A DNA stretch of 64,000 nucleotides from Datura wrightii (GCA_035772735.1 JASDFA010000003.1:101718501-101782500), one strand, 5' to 3'. Shown: positions 12,281-24,897, counted from the first letter of the stretch. Numbers and translations: made by a program. The notes: generated from the letters alone by a model not told the origin.

Positions 12281-12367
12281 GATACAGCTACAAGAGCCCA
12301 GGTGGTTCAGATACAGTTACAGGAGCCTAGACGGCTCAAATACAGTTATAGGAGCCTAGACAGCATC
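12281..12367. repeat. Three 29-bp tandem repeats
   Basis: Units at 12281, 12310 and 12339 with core GATACAGTTACAGGAGCC. Similar phrases occur in the LTRs of A (near 26555) and C (near 14487). Confidence 0.85.
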
Positions 12368-12596
12368 AGCAATTGATGTATCATCCTCTACCTCTATATC
12401 AATTTCAGAGCTTTTGTTTCTGAGGTAAGCTTGAGACATGAACTCTATGTTATGGCCAAAGCCATTGCTTCCAGCAATCTGCATGGAGCCAACAACTGGA
12501 GGGGACAATGACAAATCCTCAATTTCATCTTGTCTAAGATGCTCCATTGTGTCATGAACTGCAAACCAAAACTTCTCCCTCCTAATGACTGATTTG

Positions 12597-12729
12597 ATGA
12601 GTCATTTCTAGGAAAGACGACTCGTCAGGTCATCTGTTTCCACTGTCCCGGCTCACCTCCCTTGACTACTTCCCCACGAGCCAGACCACGACTCGTGGGG
12701 TCACTTAATGAGTCATTCCCTGACTCGTT
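12597..12729 (-). promoter_or_regulatory. U3 bZIP-like word cluster of B
   Basis: ATGAGTCAT (12597-12605 and 12708-12716), ACGACTCGT (12617-12625 and 12688-12696) and TGACTCGTT (12721-12729). They lie 80-215 bp into the LTR in element orientation. TGAGTCA is the known plant bZIP GCN4 motif. A role as an enhancer is inferred. Confidence 0.5.
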
Positions 12730-12811
12730 CTGCAGCAAATTTCTGCTGACTTTTTCTACTGAACTTCTTCTAACTCCGGGATCTGATCTCTAGGACTTCT
12801 GGGGTGTTACA

Positions 12812-12938
12812 ATATCTCCCCCTTGGGAACATTCGTACTCGAATATTGGCTGATCATGCTGAAAAGTTAGAGATGAAGTTGATATCCAAGTATCAATCAA
12901 TCACAGCTAAACATCAACGAAGTATCTGACTTCGAACC
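12812..12938 (-). other. Polypurine tract and 3' untranslated region of B
   Basis: The minus strand reads CCCAAGGGGGAGATAT directly before the LTR (12812-12827), a good polypurine tract. The remaining sequence is non-coding up to element C; GAACC at 12934-12938 is the target duplication of C. Confidence 0.75.
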
Positions 12939-15520
12939 TGTTATACCCCGTAGAATTCTCGGCACCTAGACGACCTATTCGCACGTTGGTTAAGCATATT
13001 TGAAGGCCATACGTGCTGGAGAAAGGCCCGGGAAAAGATCGGACCAGAAACCTATCGAACCATCGCGGAAGGAGCCGAGGCAGAGCCCCTCCGCGATGGC
13101 AGTGTGTCACGGAGGAGGGGCCTCCGCGTTGGATCCGTGACACGTTGGCCTTGTCCAGGCCCAAGTATATAAAGCCCCACTTTGGTTTTAAATGATAAAA
13201 ACATATTATAACTTCCAGAGAACAGAGAGCAAACGTAGAGAAAGAAAAAGGATCGAAGAAATAATATAATTTTCATCCGTTTACGCTGCTAAACGTTGTC
13301 CAAATTCAAATTAACTCCAAATACTGAGGTATTTAGCAACAGAGAGCATTCCTACGGATTCATTTTCGTAAAATACGGCCGACGAATCATCGAGCCACCG
13401 AGTTAAGGTAAGTGGAATTGCTCTAAATTAGTGTCTATGTGTTCCTAGCTGTGAAGTGAATATTTCTCCCTTCTGGACCACTGAAAAATAGCGAGTTTTC
13501 GACCGTCTTTCGATAAGCCTAAGTTTAGGCTATAGACTATATCGAAAGTGACGTTGTCTTTTAAAGTAAAGCTGTATTTAGTATTAATTGACATATTTAC
13601 GAATGCAGTTGGGAGAAAATAGTTGAAATACCGGCTGAGTCTCGTCCGACAGACGAATAATTCAAGGATAAGGTATGTAAAGTTAGTTTCCTCGGCAAGT
13701 TAGTAATCTTGGTACAATACAGTAATTTAAAGGCCGATAGAGTATTCAGAAGCCATGTTGACGTTTAATATGAATGATGGTACGATACTAAAAACGTTAT
13801 GTTATGTTCAGCGCGAGACTTGCTAGTATGATATAAAATTTAATACAAGTATTAGAGACTGCACAACATGCTCAGTATGTGATATAATGCGGAATGTTAG
13901 GGTATCATTGTATTCAGTTAAAGCCCAGTAAAGCAATGTAATACCTCTAAGACGTCTCAGAAATAGAACGACAAGTTAAAATGAAGCTAGAAAGCATTAG
14001 AACTAGTAAATCATGTTACTATAGAAACTCAATATACAGCATGGTTTTCAGCAGAAATACTATATCCTGTTCAGTATTAGCCCCAAAACAGTATGGCAGA
14101 AGATTATATTTATGTACAGATGCTATGTTCAGTCTCAGCACATATTAAATATGTACAGATTACTATCATTAGCTCAGCATGTAATATATACGATACTTTA
14201 CCCCTATTAGCCTCAGCATGTGAGATATGCAGACAGTATTGCTAGTTGAGACCGTTGTATTGTTTGGGGTTGGACTACCTAGCATCCATGACCACCCCAG
14301 GGTTGATAGCTGTATCGACTCGTCCGCCAGAGGACGAGGATACGTCGCTCTACGGAGTTGGCATGCCGTCCCACAGGGGACGAAGATGGGATGCCAGTTT
14401 TCCCCATATTATGCCTTGGTCGGCTTTTACACACCCCTGTCGAGCGGATACGCCCGGGTGTTGATTCAGGAGTCCTACGGACTCAGGTACAGTTATAGTC
14501 AGGGGCTCAGCGAGCCCAAGTGCATACCCAGGGGACCGACAGGATGCTTACATGGGTTATAGGAGATGGGATGACCGGGGTAGGGGTATAGATTCTGTGC
14601 TGGTTGTACCCCCCGGCTTATGGGGGCCGGGTAAGGTTTGTGTGTGCTATGTATGTTATGATATGTTATACTGTGTACAGTAGATACGAGTAAATCGACA
14701 GTAGAACGATAAATCCTCAGGTATGACTCCTACTCCTTCCAGTATATATATGAGAGAAGGTATGACTTACATTATTAGACAGTTAATCTATTTCTTCCTA
14801 CTTCAGTTTCATCAGTTACATTATTGTTTTCAGATTTCGCTTTCACTTATTGCTTTACATACTCAGTACCAGTGGTACTGACACCCGGTGGGGCGCTGCA
14901 TTACTTGCCTGCAGGTACTCATAGACGAGCAGGCGATACTACGTGATTCCTGTCAGCGATCGAGTATTCAGCTCCTGTCATCCGGAGACTGAATTCCAGA
15001 GGTGTATTTCAGTTCTTTTGTTGTATAGTACGGGTAGGTCGGGGCCCTGTCCCGATCATTTCTATTGCTATTCCTAGAGGCTTGCAGTATGTATATATTT
15101 CCCTGTGGTCAGATGAGCCGGTCGTGTGAGGCCGTGCAGTTGTATAGTTGTTAGTACTCTTTCTTTCTTTTATGTTGGCCGTGTGGGGCCATAGTTTGGC
15201 AGTAGTGGTGACCTTGCCGGTCACGTGGCTTTTTAGTACTTCATGATTGAGTTATAGATAACTAGACAGCATGGTGGCCTTGTCGGCCCACATAGGATTC
15301 CCTAAATTGATATGTTTCTGGTCAGCTGTTAGCACAGGTATAGAAGGCTATAGGCCAATGGGCCGGGGGCTGTGTTTACAGCCGTTATATAGCCCTTTGT
15401 TTCCAGAAATATGAGTTAGAACCAGCCAGGCACCAGATGAGCCCAGGCTTAGCAGTCCAGCAGTTTAGGTCCCAGTAGGGCACCAGGTGCCAGTCATACC
15501 CCCCAAGGCGGGGTGTGACA
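12939..15520 (+). repeat. 5' LTR of element C
   Basis: TGTTATACCCC...GGTGTGACA. U3 holds an inverted-repeat word cluster and TATA box (13060-13174). Further in are two GTCC-N6-GGAC hairpin motifs (14322-14335, 14368-14381), and near the 3' end a series of GGCC...GGCC phrases (15175-15370). Confidence 0.93.
13060..13174 (+). promoter_or_regulatory. U3 inverted repeat and TATA box of C
   Basis: CCATCGCGGA (13060-13069) and its exact reverse complement TCCGCGATGG (13090-13099), followed by CCTCCGCG and CCGTGACACG. The TATA box TATATAAAG is at 13166-13174. The same layout is present in the 3' LTR (20903-21020) and in element F. Confidence 0.6.
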
Positions 15521-15524
15521 AACT

Positions 15525-15536
15525 TGGTATCAGAGC
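15525..15536 (+). other. Primer-binding site of C (initiator Met tRNA)
   Basis: TGGTATCAGAGC, four bases after the LTR end, is the standard tRNA-iMet complement used by plant Ty3/gypsy elements. Confidence 0.9.
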
Positions 15537-15733
15537 AGGTCGTATCCCAGGGAGTCTGCAAGCCGTGCTAAGTAGAGTCCTGCCCATGGATGTGTTGTGC
15601 ACCTCATACTATGGGTAGGAGGCTGCAAGGCATGATAGGATGGTTGTCTTTTATTCTTATTCAGTCGTGCTGTAGAGCGGCACAGTATAGGGTTGAGTCC
15701 CTAAAAGCTTACCATATTCTTTGGTTACAGATA

Positions 15734-18700
15734 ATGTCAGACCAACGCCATCCTATCACAGGTCGGAGCTTAGATGTTGCAGCAGGGGAAGGCACCAGCA
15801 GGATGCCTCACCCTCGTTTAGAAATAGCCCGATCAGGGGGCACTACAGAGGCATCGTCCCAGCCTCCTCAGCAGTCTCCACCACGTCAGGAGCCACTTGG
15901 GGTGACATTACCTTCAGCAGTCCCTATACCGACACCTTTCGACCAGGAGGTTAGGAGTGCTGTAGTTATGTTAGCACAGATGATGGCTGCTCAGCGTCAG
16001 CCAATGCCGTCTACAGTTGCGGAGTTATCAGGAGGGCCCAGCAGTTCGAGGGTCCGAGAGTTCTTAGCCTTGAATCCCCCACAGTTTACAGGTACGGACC
16101 GGACAGAGGACCCTCAGGATTTTCTGGATCAAATGCAGAGAATCTTCAGGGTTATGCATGCCACGCCTACTGAATCAGTTGAGTTGGCAGCATTCCGGTT
16201 ACGGGATATCGCTGTGTTATGGTATGAAAGCTGGGAAAGGTCCCGAGGGAGAGATGTGTCCCCTCCCACCTGGTCCAGTTTTTCAGGAGCTTTTCTAGAT
16301 CACTATTTGCCACGGGAGATTCGACAAGCCCGGGTAGACCAGTTCCTACATCTGGAGCAGGGGTCCATGAGTGTCCGGGAATATTCCTTGCGGTTTGATT
16401 CTTTGGCCCGGTATGCACCGGCCTTTGTTGATACCATGGCATCCAGAGTACATCGCTTCATCATGGGGTTGAATCCAGAATATGTTGAGACTTGTATTAC
16501 AGCCACACTGCGAGAGGACATGGACATTGCTCGAGTTCAGGCATTTTCCCAAAATATTGAGGGCATTAGACAGCGACAACGGGAGATCAGGAGGGTCAGT
16601 CAGGAACAGCGTCGCCGGGACAGGCCAGTTGAGTTACAGAGGGAGGCCCGGGGAGGACCCAGGCCACGATTGTTAGATAGGCCGCCCAGGCCCCCGCCTC
16701 CGCCGCAGTCGCAGGGGGGTAGATTCAGCCGCAGGGGGCAGTCAGAGACTGGTAGAGGCTCGCAGATGGTAGGTTCACCATTATAGAGGAGGGCGGAGCA
16801 GAGTAGGTATACTCCACCACTTTGCCCTATATGCAATCGACGCCATCCTGGAGCATGCAGGTATGGTTCCACCGCATGTTATATTTGTGGCCAAGAAGGC
16901 CATTTGATGAAAGATTGCCCAGCTAGAGGCCGAGAGGACCGAGATAGACAGGATAGGGCATCTGCAGGGTCACGAGCCACAGCATCCTCGACTGGGCGCA
17001 GGCCCTCTGTTTCAGCAGGCAGGGGTCGGGGCAGATCAAGGGCCTCCAGTGCAGGTGCGGGTCCAAGCCGCACATATGCCTTACCAGGGAGGCAAGATTC
17101 GGAAGCGTCGCCTGATGTTGTGACAGGTATGTTAACTATCTGCTCGCACCCTGCTTATGTGTTGATTGATCCAGGGTCTACTTTGTCCTATATTACTCCA
17201 TTTGTGGCACGAAAGTTTAGTATTGCACCAGAATTGTTGCAGCAGCCCTTTTTAGTATCCACGCCCGTCGGTGACTCTATTGTGGCTAGTAAAATTTACC
17301 GCGGGTGTACAGTAGAGGTTGCTGACCGTCAGACCACAGCAGATCTGGTCGAGTTAGAAATGATAGACTTCGATGCCATAATGGGTATGGATTGGTTAGT
17401 ACCGTGCTTTGCCAACGTTGAATGTTGGACCAAAATGGTCCGATTCCACTTCCCAGGAGAAGCAGTGCGGGAGTGGAAGGGCAGCACCGCTACGCCAAAA
17501 TGTAGGTTTATTTCCTACCTTCAGGCGAGAAAGTTAATATCTAAGGGGTGTATTTACCATCTGGTCAGAGTTCAGGATGTCCAAGCAGAATCTCTGACAC
17601 TCCAGTCTGTTCCAGTGGTGAATGAATTCCCTAATTTGTTTCCTGATGAGTTACCTGGTATTCCCCCAGAAAGGGAAATAGACTTTGCTATTGACTTGTT
17701 ACCAGGCACTCAGCTGATATCAATTCCTCCCTATCGTATGGCTCCTGCAGAACTCAGAGAATTAAAAGAACAGTTGAAAGATTTGTTGGATAAAGGTTTC
17801 ATCAGGCCGAGTACTTCACCGTGGGGTGCGCCAGTCTTGTTTGTGAGGAAGAAAGATGGCTCGCTCCGAATGTGCATAGATTATCGGCAACTAAACAAAG
17901 TTACAGTAAAGAACAAGTACCCACTCCCCAGAATTGATGACTTATTTGATCAGTTGCAGGGAGCCAGATACTTTTCTAAAATTGACTTGCGGTCCGGATA
18001 CCATCAGGTCCGAGTACGTGAGAGAGATATTCCTAAGACAGCGTTCAGGACTCGATATGGACATTTTGAATTTTTAGTTATGTCCTTCGGGTTAACGAAT
18101 GCCCCGACAGTCTTCATGGACCTGATGAACAGTATTTTCAGACCTTTCCTAGACTTGTTCGTAATAGTATTCATTGATGACATTCTGGTGTATTCTCGCT
18201 CTGAAGCAGATCACCGGACTCATTTGCGGACAGTGCTCCAGATCCTCAGGGACCGCCAGTTGTATGCTAAATTTTCTAAGTGTGAATTCTGGCTTAACTC
18301 AGTGGCCTTTTTAGGGCATATCGTCTCAGACGCTGGTATACAGGTAGACAAGCAGAAAATGGAAGCAGTTAAGTCATGGCCTAGGCCTACCACTCCAACT
18401 GAAGTTCGTAGCTTTCTGGGGTTGGCAGGATACTACAGGAGGTTCGTTGAAGGGTTCTCGACCATTGCGGCACCTCTAACCAAATTGACACAGAAAGCAG
18501 CAAAGTTTCAATGGACAGAGGCATGCGAGCAGAGCTTCCAGGAACTGAAAGACAGATTAACCTCCGCCCCAGTGCTGGCATTGCCGGAAGGCACCGAAGG
18601 TTATTCAGTCTATTGCGACGCGTCAGGCATCGGGTTAGGTTGTGTGTTGATGCAGCATGGTAGAGTAATTGCATATGCTTCCAGACAGCTGAGGAAACAC

Positions 18701-20518
18701 GAAAAGAATTACCCTACCCACGACCTGGAATTGGCCGCAGTAATCCACGCCTTAAAGATGTGGAGGCATTACCTGTACGGCGTCCATGTTGATATTTACA
18801 CAGATCATAAGAGCTTACCGTATATTTTTACTCAGAGGGAGTTGAATCTACGGCAACGCCGCTGGTTGGAACTGTTAAAAGATTATGATGTGAATATTCT
18901 ATACCACCCCGGAAAAGCTAATGTTGTAGCAGATGCCCTGAGCCGTAAGTCAATGGGAAGTTTGGCGTATTTGCGACCTGAGAAGCGGAAGTTAGCCACA
19001 AAAATTCATCAGTTAGCTGGTTTAGCCGTTCGAGTGATGGAAACAGAAAATAATAGAGCAGTAATTCAGAATTCTGCTATGTCATCATTAGTCACAGAGG
19101 TAAAGGAACGACAGTACGAGGATCCTGATTTGGTCCAACTCAGAGATAAAATTCAGAGAGGTAAGGAGTCAGATTTTCAGATAACTGAGGATGATGTGCT
19201 ACGTTGTAAGGGCCGCCTCTGTGTCCCGAATGTTTCAGGGCTTCGTGGGCGGATCATGCATGAGGTACATTATGCTCGCTATTCCCTCCATCCAGGAGCA
19301 ACCAAAATGTATCACGACATTAGAGACATCTACTGGTGGCCAGGTATGAAAGCTGAGATAGCTGAATTTGTATCTATATGTTCTAACTGTCAGTAGGTGA
19401 AAGCAGAGCACCAGAAACCGAGCGGTTTGATGCAAGATATAACGGTGCCTATGTGGAAATGGGAAGCGATAAACATGGACTTTGTAACAGGGTTACCCCG
19501 TACTAGACGCAGAAATGATTCCATTTGGGTAATAGTTGACAGGCTAACAAAATCAGCTCATTTCCTGTCAGTGAAGGCTACCTTCTCGGCTGAGGATTAT
19601 GCCGAATTATATATCAGAGAAATAGTTAGATTGCATGGAGTGCCGATATCCATCATTTCAGATAGGGGAGCACAATTCACAACTAGATTCTGGCAGTCGT
19701 TTCAGAAAGGTTTGGGAACGCAGATTAACTTGAGCACAGCATTCCATCCTCAGACAGATGGGCAGGCTGAACGTACAATTCAGACGCTCGAAGATATGCT
19801 ACGAGCGTGTGTGCTAGATTTTGGGGGTAGTTGGGATGAGCATCTTTCGTTAATTGAATTTGCTTATAATAACAGCTACCATTCAGCTATTCAGATGGTG
19901 CCTTTCGAGGCATTATATGGGCGAAAATGCAGGTCGCCGATTGGTTGGTTTGAAATAGGAGAATCAGCATTGGTTGGCCCAGACATTGTTCGGCAGTCAT
20001 AGGAGAAGATAAAGCTTATCCGAGAACGTTTACTGACTGGTTAGAGCCGCCAGAAGTCTTATGCAGACGTGCGGCGCAGAAATCTAGAATTTGCGGTAAA
20101 TGACTGGGTATATCTGAAAGTGTCTCCGATGAAAGGGGTAATGAGGTTTGGCAAGAAAGGCAAGCTTAGCTCGAGGTTCATTGGGCCATATCAGATTCGG
20201 CGAAGAATAGGCCGAGTTGCATACGAATTGAACTTGCCTCTGGAGTTGGCATCTGTTCACCCAGTATTTCATGTCTCTATGTTAAGGAAGTTCGTAGGGG
20301 ACCCCTCTACAGTAGTTCCAGTTCAGGATGTCCAGGTCACAGAAGAGTTAGCATATGAAGAGGTTCCCGTAGCTATCTTAGACAGACAGATTCGCAGGTT
20401 GAGGACTAAAGATGTTGCATCTGTCAAAGTGTTGTGGCGTAACAGGAACCGTGAGGAAATGACGTGGGAAGCTGAAGAAGATATGAAATCCAGATAACCT
20501 CACCTATTTCAGGCCTAG
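15734..20518 (+). pseudogene. gag-pol polyprotein of element C (Tekay-type), interrupted by in-frame stops
   Basis: One reading frame, starting MSDQRHPITG at 15734; the upstream Met at 15590 lies in the leader. Domains in order: gag core (about 16070-16560); zinc knuckle CYICGQEGHLMKDC (16877-16918); aspartic protease with DPGST (D at 17168); reverse transcriptase with FIDD (18170-18181); RNase H (YCDAS near 18611); integrase HHCC, with its last Cys pair near 19379-19390; integrase DDE (D 19478, D 19661, E 19769, spacing D-X35-E); and a C-terminal chromodomain-like region (20360-20518). Stops fall at 16784 (TAG), 19394 (TAG), 20000 (TAG), 20042 (TAG) and 20495 (TAA), with no frameshift. The protease has DPG where DSG is usual. 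Not functional as it stands, unless suppressed. Confidence 0.92.
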
Positions 20519-20768
20519 TCAGGCGACAGGTATGTCTGTATTATCACTTATGCAGTACCTTATAGTTGTATGTGTGTGAATGAGAAAGATTGATATTTAG
20601 TTATCCAGTGGATCCTAGAATATTACGTGCAGTGCCTGTGTTGGACTTTTCTGTATTTCAGGTTTTTGCTATAGTCCATATTACAGGGGAAACTCTGCCG
20701 AAATTTTTCCAAAAAGTAAATTAGGTAGCCCTCTAGACAACAGTGTACATTCGAGGACGAATGTTCTT

Positions 20769-20781
20769 AAGGGGGGGAGAA
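20769..20781 (+). other. Polypurine tract of C
   Basis: AAGGGGGGGAGAA immediately before the 3' LTR; it primes plus-strand DNA synthesis in this family. Confidence 0.9.
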
Positions 20782-23364
20782 TGTTATACCCCGTAGAATT
20801 CCCGGCACCTAGACGACCTATTCGCACGTTGGTTAAGCATATTTGAAGGCCATACGTGCTGGAGAAAGGCCCGGGAAAAGATCGGACGAGAAACCTGTCG
20901 AACCATCGCGGAAGGAGCCGAGGCAGAGCCCCTCCGCGATGGCAGCGTGTCATGGAGGAGGGGCCTCCACGTTGGCTCCGTGACACGTTGGCCTTGTCCA
21001 GGCCCAAGTATATAAAGCCCCACTTCGGTTTTAAATGATAAAAACATATTATAACTTCCATAGAACAGAGAGCAAACGCAGAGAAAGAAAAAGGATCGAA
21101 GAAATAATATAATTTTCATCTGTTTACGCTGCTAAACGTTGTCCAAATTCAAATTAACTCCAGATACTGAGGTATTTAGCAGCAGAGAGCATTCCTACGG
21201 ATTCAGTTTCGTAAAATACGGCCGACGAATCGTCGAGCCACCGAGTTAAGGTAAGTGGATTTGCTCTAAATTAGTGTCTATGTGTTCCTAGCTGTGAAGT
21301 GAATATTTCTCCCTTCTGGACCGCTGAAAAATAGCGAGTTTTCGACCGTCTTTCGATAAGCCTAAGTTTAGGCTATAGACTATATCGAAAGGGACGTTGT
21401 CTTTTAAAGTAAAGCTGTATTTAGTATTAATTGACATATTTATGAATGCAGTTGGGAGAAAGTAGTTGAAATACCGGTTGAGTCTCGTCCGACAGACGAA
21501 TAATTCAAGGATAAGGTATGTAAAGTTATTTTCCTCGGCAAGTTAGTAATCTTGGTACAGTACAGTAATTTAAAGGCCGATAGAGTATTCAGAAGCCATG
21601 TTGACATTTAATATGAATGATGGTACGATACTAAAAACGTTATGTTATGTTCAGCGCGAGACTTGCTAGTACGATATAAATTGTAATACAAGTATTAGAG
21701 ACTGCACAGCATGCTCAGTATGTGATATAATGCGGAATGTTAGGGTATCATTGTATTCAGTTAAAGCCCAGTAAAGCAATGTAATACCTGTAAGACGTCT
21801 CAGAAATAGAACGACAAGTTAAAATGAAGCTAGAAAGCATATTAGAACTAGTAAATCATGTTACTATAGAAACTCAGTATACAACATGGTTTTCAGCAGA
21901 AATACTATATCCTGTTCAGTATTAGCCCCAAAATAGTATGGCAGAAGATTATATTTATGTACAGATGCTATGTTCAGTCTCAGCACGTATTAAATACGTA
22001 CAGATTACTATCATTAGCTCAACATGTAATATATACGATACTTTACCCCTATTAGCCTCAGCATGTGAGATATGCAGACAGTATTGCTAGTTGAGACCGT
22101 TGTATTGTTTGGGGTTGGACTACCTAGCATCCATGACCGCCCCAGGGTTGATAGCTGTATCGACTCGTCCGCCAGAGGACGAGGATACGTCGCTCTACGG
22201 AGTGGCATGCCGTCCCATAGGGGACGAAGATGGGATGCCAGTTTTCCCCATATTATGCCTTGGTCGGCTTTTACACACCCCTGTCGAGCGGATACGCCCG
22301 GGTGTTGATTCAGGAGTCCTTCAGACTCAGGTACAGTTATAGTCAGGGGCTCAGCGAGCCCAAGTGCATACCCAGGGGACCGGCAGGATGCTTACAGGGG
22401 TTATAGGAGATGGGATGACCGGGGTAGGGGTATAGATTCTGTGCTGGTTGTACCCCCCGGCTTATGGGGGCCGGGTAAGGTTTGTGTGTGCTATGTATGT
22501 TATGATATGTTATACTGTGTACAGTAGATACGAGTAAATCGACAGTAGAACGATAAATCCTCAGGTATGACTCCTACTCCTTCCAGTATATATATGAGAG
22601 AAGGTATGACTTACATTATTAGACAGTTAATCTATTTCTTCCTACTTCAGTTTCATCAGTTACATTGTTGTTTTTAGATTTCGCTTTCAGTTATTGCTTT
22701 ACATACTCAGTACCAGTGGTACTGACGCCCGGTGGGGCGCTGCATTACTTGCCTGTAGGTACTCATAGACGAGCAGGCGATACTACGTGATTCCTGTCAG
22801 CGATCGAGTATTCAGCTCCTGTCATCCGGAGACTGAATTCCAGAGGTGTATTTCAGTTCTTTTGTTTTATAGTATGGGTAGGTCGGGGCCCTGTCCCGAT
22901 CATTTCTATTGCTATTCCTAGAGGCTTGCAGTATGTATATATTTCCCTGTGGTCAGATAAGCCGGTCGTGTGAGGCCGTGCAGTTGTATAGTTGTTAGTA
23001 CTCTTTCTTTCTTTTATGTTGGCCGTGTGAGGCCATAGTTTGCCAGTAGTGGTGACCTTGTCGGTCACGTGGCTTTTTAGTACTTCATGATTGAGTTATA
23101 GATAACTAGACAGCATGGTGGCCTTGTCGGCCCGCATAGGATTCCCTAAATTGATATGTTTCTGGTCAGCTGTTAGCACAGGTACAGAAGGCTATAGGCC
23201 AATGGGCCGGGGGCTGTGTTTACAGCCGTTATATAGCCCTTTGTTTCCAGAAATATGAGTTAGAACCAGCCAGACACCAGATGTGCCCAGGCTTAGCAGT
23301 CCAGCAGTTCAGGTCCCAGTAGGGCACCAAGTGCCAGTCATACCCCCCAAGGCGAGGTGTGACA
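20782..23364 (+). repeat. 3' LTR of element C
   Basis: 2,583 bp, collinear with 12939-15520, ending GGTGTGACA and followed by the GAACC target duplication. Confidence 0.93.
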
Positions 23365-24120
23365 GAACCAATCTTGTACACCAAACATGATCGTTCACAT
23401 CTAACATACATACCATGACTCAAGGAAATCAAAGAACATGGAACATAATGAGACTAGGAAAAACACCAGAAGAGAATTCTTCCCCTTTCTTTAATCCGGC
23501 ATGGAACTGATACGGACTGATTCTTCATTCTCAAATCACTTTCTGATACTAATCTAGGATTCACAATATTTAATCTAACTGAGGGTAAGGATTTCATAAG
23601 CACGAGTCATCCCCGACATCTAGAACTGAGCACATACTTGAGATTATCTGAAGTTACTGGGTTAACAAACAACTTCCAAAGAGTGAATTCAATCTGAGCA
23701 CATAAGAAAGCATGGATCAACTCACATAACTGATTCATAACATGAAGATAAGCAATAAGGACTCATAGGGAAAGACCGGCACCACTAACTGAAACGGTTA
23801 CTTCTGAACCTCAGAAATCTGCACATGGGAAATGAACACACTTTAACTTCAACTGAAATACAAGGGAAATTATCTGAACCTCGAAGACTAATATACTGCA
23901 ACTATTAAGGCTAAAACTTCTTTACGGGTATTCTCAAGATCTGACTTAATACACATTTTCACTATCTCCCCCGTAGCTTAAAGTCATCATCCTAAGACTC
24001 CTGAATCTTCCTTAAGGTCAAGCTAATTTACAACTCCCAGCTTCTCTTCCACCACTAACCTGCTCTATAAGCCTCACACCTACAACTATTCACATTACCC
24101 CACAATCACAACAGAGCTTC
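23365..24120 (-). other. Internal non-coding part of element B
   Basis: This continues the B sequence interrupted by C. No protease, RT or integrase similarity is visible on either strand. Confidence 0.6.
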
Positions 24121-24897
24121 TTATTCAATACTGAGGTTGGCAGCGCATAAGGGATAACACAAGATTCTCAACATACCTGCGACTACTCCTGGGGTTGGCT
24201 CGTCACCTGCTCTATGTAACCTGCGCTGCCGAGATGGGCAGGCTGCGGACCTGCCAGCTAGGGTCCAGACCTTTCTTCCATCTCGCTTTGCCAATGGGAA
24301 ATATTCGTGTCTATGACCGAGCTGGCCACAATGGAAGCAAACATCTGAACCCGCCAAGCACCTTCCGCGGTGGTTCTTCCCACAGAGTCCGCAAACGGGA
24401 TAGGTAATTTCCCTCACCCGAGGTTGGTATTCCCGAATCTAATCTATAGACCGCTGCTGGGATTGAGAGTGACTCCTACTGCTTGACCCCTAATGGGAAC
24501 CCTCAAGAATTTTGGTCCTGGGCTTTTTGTTCTTTCTTTCTTCCCCTTCAGACTCCCCCTCCAAATCTGAACCACGAACCTTAATCGGTCTCCTCCTCAT
24601 GAAGTCTGGAACCCTAAAAGCTGTCGCCTCCCTGGTAGAGTGCGCTGATGTGATAGTCATTTGGTTGGTATGGGTGATCATGGCCCGCATCAACACTCGA
24701 ATTGTGGCCCCAAGTTCTGCGTTCGTAACTTGCCCGGACATGGGATCCGTTGGAGTTGGTGGAGCTGACTGACTTCCATTAGTTCCTTGGGGAGACATGT
24801 TTCTACACATGCATATAACAAGAATTAAAGGAATGGAGATACATTTCATCGCATGAATCGGATCATGAAAGAAGGTAACATTTCCTAAATGTCTCAT
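24121..24897 (-). pseudogene. gag remnant of element B
   Basis: The likely start is at 24798 (MSPQGTNGSQ). A Gln/Pro/Thr-rich N-terminus resembles that of gag in element E, but the capsid core is missing. A downstream piece (24417-24121) keeps two knuckle-like modules, LCGKNHRGRC and CFHCGQLGHRHEYF; the last Cys of the second is lost. The frame is broken between the pieces (stops near 24440-24490). It ends in a protease-like 'GMLRILCYPLCA' stretch, after which nothing of pol remains. Confidence 0.7.

Larger units (their letters stand above)
9491..12811 (-). repeat. 3' LTR of element B
   Basis: About 3.3 kb, bounded by TGTCACGACC and TGTTACA in plus-strand view. It contains four 37-bp repeats, three 29-bp repeats, an (AT)n run at 12070-12088, and two clusters of ATGAGTCAT/ACGACTCGT words (11813-11930 and 12597-12730). 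Confidence 0.8.
12939..23364 (+). mobile_element. Element C: complete Tekay-like chromovirus, inserted in B
   Basis: The best preserved element: 10,426 bp with a perfect GAACC target duplication (12934-12938, 23365-23369). Its LTRs are 2,582 and 2,583 bp, and both primer-binding site and polypurine tract are intact. Comparing the two LTRs by eye I counted about 60 differences, roughly 2-2.5%, so it is young relative to Z and D. A single gag-pol reading frame is broken by stops. The same family recurs inverted as element F. Confidence 0.93.

Noticed and set aside
14227..14562. ORFs inside the C LTRs (and 22072-22342, 59575-60044 in copies)
   Set aside because: They lie in LTR sequence, differ by frameshift between the two LTRs of C, and have no recognisable domain.
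15590..15733. Upstream Met for gag in element C
   Set aside because: The extra 48 residues read through leader sequence shared with non-coding leaders of other elements. MSDQRHP at 15734 fits a gag start.
16904..20497. Possible endogenous pararetrovirus (caulimovirid) polymerase
   Set aside because: Integrase, chromodomain, LTRs, primer-binding site and target duplications are all present, so this is a Ty3/gypsy retrotransposon.
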